Assembly: GCA_019348265.1 (NCBI GenBank)
Contig: JAHWJV010000216.1
Coordinates: 1 to 6,407 of the forward strand
From: Gemmatimonadota bacterium
GTDB lineage: Bacteria; Gemmatimonadota; Gemmatimonadetes; Longimicrobiales; Longimicrobiaceae
Reading direction: 5' to 3'
DNA length: 6,407 nt
The notes beneath the pieces are model-generated. The model searched no databases, was not told the origin of the DNA, and saw only the letters and a list, made by a program, of their open reading frames with translations. Below are positions 5,293 to 6,407 of the stretch, in pieces; position 1 is the stretch's first letter; each line of letters opens with the position of its first letter. The translations under genes and the position numbers were made by a program.

Positions 5293-6407
5293 CCGGGCGA
5301 TCCCAGCTCGTACTTGATCAACATGCGGTGAATGGTCTTGCGGTCGATGCCCGCCTCCCGGGCCGCCTGCGAGATGTTGCCGTGGTGCTGTCCGAGCAGG
5401 CTTCGCAGGTACGCGCGCTCGAACTGGGAGATCGCCTCGGCCTTCGCCTGGTGGAATGGGCGGTCCGCGAGAACCGGGATGCCGGCCGGCAAACTGGCGT
5501 AGGCGCGGCTCGGCTGAAGCTGTTCGCGGAACTCTTCCATCAGCACCTCGCCGTCCGAGCTGAGCGACACGATCCGCTCGACTACGTTCTGAAGCTCGCG
5601 CACGTTCCCCGGCCAGTCATAGTCGAGCAGCACCTGAAGCACCTGCTCGGGGAGCCGCACGTTGGGGCGGCCGTACTGATCGCCGTACCGCCGCAGGAAG
5701 TGCTGCACGAGCAGCGGGATGTCCTCCCGGCGCTCCCGCAGCAAAGGCACACGTATCGGGACGACGTTCAGACGGAAAAATAGATCGGCTCGAAGAGCGC
5801 CGGCTCGTACTGCCTCATCCGGATCGCGGTTCGTCGCCGAAACCCACCGCACGTCGATCGGGATCTCCTGCTCGCCACCCACTCGCCTGATCTTCCGCTC
5901 CTGAATCACCCGCAGCAGCTTCGCCTGCAGATCCAGGTTCATCTCGGAGATCTCGTCCAGGAAGAAGGTCCCGCCATTCGCGGCCTCCAGCAGCCCCCGG
6001 CGCTGAGAGTCCGCCCCCGTGAAAGATCCCTTCTCGTGCCCGAACAGCTCCGACTCGAGGAGATGCTCCGGTACCGCCGCGCAGTTGATGGCGATGAACG
6101 GCCGCTTCGCGCGACGACTCGCCGCGTGCAGCGCGCGCGCCACGAGCTCCTTGCCCGTCCCCGATGGCCCCGAGACGACCACGCTCGCTTCCGTCGGAGC
6201 CACCCGCGCCACCTTGGAGATGACCTTCCGCAGCGCTTCGCTGTGCCCGATGATGCTCGCGGATCCCACACCCAGCGCCCGCTGCTCACGCGCCGTACGG
6301 ACGTCCTTCGCCGCCCGCCCGACAACGATCCGTAGCTGGGTTGCGGTGAACGGCTTCGGGATGTACTCGTACGCCCCCGCCCGCATCGCTTCTACGCTGG
6401 AGTCGAC
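5289..6407 (-). CDS. Sigma-54-dependent response regulator (NtrC/AtoC type), N-terminus outside the window
   Basis: The frame is open at 6407, so the true start is beyond the window; 372 residues are visible and the first internal ATG (6386) is not the start. In order (numbered from the window edge): the end of a receiver domain, AGAYEYIPKPF, with the conserved lysine at about 18; a linker; an AAA+ domain with Walker A GPSGTGKE (~80), ESELFGHEKGSFTGA carrying the sigma-54-contacting loop as GSFTGA (~127), Walker B FFLDEIS (~148), and the arginine-containing RADLFFRLNVVPI (~206); DWPGNVREL (~264); and a Fis-type helix-turn-helix at the C-terminus (NISQAAREAGIDRKTIHRML). The family is phosphorylated by a histidine kinase on an aspartate, here off the window, and remodels sigma-54 polymerase at -24/-12 promoters. 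Target genes cannot be read from this DNA. No terminator separates it from thiE. Confidence 0.95.
   Translation of the reverse strand, partial: VDSSVEAMRAGAYEYIPKPFTATQLRIVVGRAAKDVRTAREQRALGVGSASIIGHSEALRKVISKVARVAPTEASVVVSGPSGTGKELVARALHAASRRAKRPFIAINCAAVPEHLLESELFGHEKGSFTGADSQRRGLLEAANGGTFFLDEISEMNLDLQAKLLRVIQERKIRRVGGEQEIPIDVRWVSATNRDPDEAVRAGALRADLFFRLNVVPIRVPLLRERREDIPLLVQHFLRRYGDQYGRPNVRLPEQVLQVLLDYDWPGNVRELQNVVERIVSLSSDGEVLMEEFREQLQPSRAYASLPAGIPVLADRPFHQAKAEAISQFERAYLRSLLGQHHGNISQAAREAGIDRKTIHRMLIKYELGSPG

Overview
The window is one high-GC bacterial stretch that appears to be stitched together from two unrelated genomes. Bases 1 to about 720 look actinobacterial. They hold the 3' end of glnD (PII uridylyltransferase, two ACT domains) and, on the minus strand, a short piece that reads like the C-terminus of a SpoIIE/PP2C-type phosphatase. 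From about base 722 onward the DNA is less GC-rich and carries a different gene set. My best guess for this part is Gemmatimonadota or a similar sigma-54-using, high-GC diderm; that rests on gene content and recollection, not on a marker gene.

Layout: partial glnD (+, 2 to ~637); phosphatase sliver (-, 632-721) next to a perfect 12-bp hairpin (603-630); ligA lacking its first ~60 residues (+, ~722-2602); a V4R-domain protein (+, 2599-3156); ruvX/yqgF (+, 3166-3600); mltG (+, 3593-4639); thiE (+, 4639-5292); and a sigma-54-dependent response regulator of the NtrC/AtoC type (-, 5289-6407, N-terminus beyond the window). The plus-strand genes from ligA to thiE overlap by 1 to 8 bp or lie 9 bp apart, so they look like one translationally coupled transcription unit. 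Its promoter, and the real start of ligA, would lie in DNA that the junction has replaced. thiE and the regulator converge and share the four bases CTAG as their stop codons.

The unit is a housekeeping mixture: DNA ligation (LigA), a Holliday-junction resolvase-like or rRNA-processing nuclease (RuvX/YqgF), peptidoglycan glycan-strand termination (MltG), thiamine phosphate synthesis (ThiE), and a small V4R protein whose ligand is unknown. The regulator on the opposite strand has no visible tie to them.

Two things stand out. The first is the in-frame glnD::ligA fusion, which would otherwise read as a novel ACT-domain ligase but is better explained as an assembly or cloning chimera, or a rearrangement. 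The second is an 18-bp perfect inverted repeat built from tandem octamers of the type agtgcgaR. It sits just after the mltG start codon and encodes part of that protein's export signal. There is no gene-free stretch longer than 300 bases, and I saw no tRNA, rRNA, CRISPR array or transposase.
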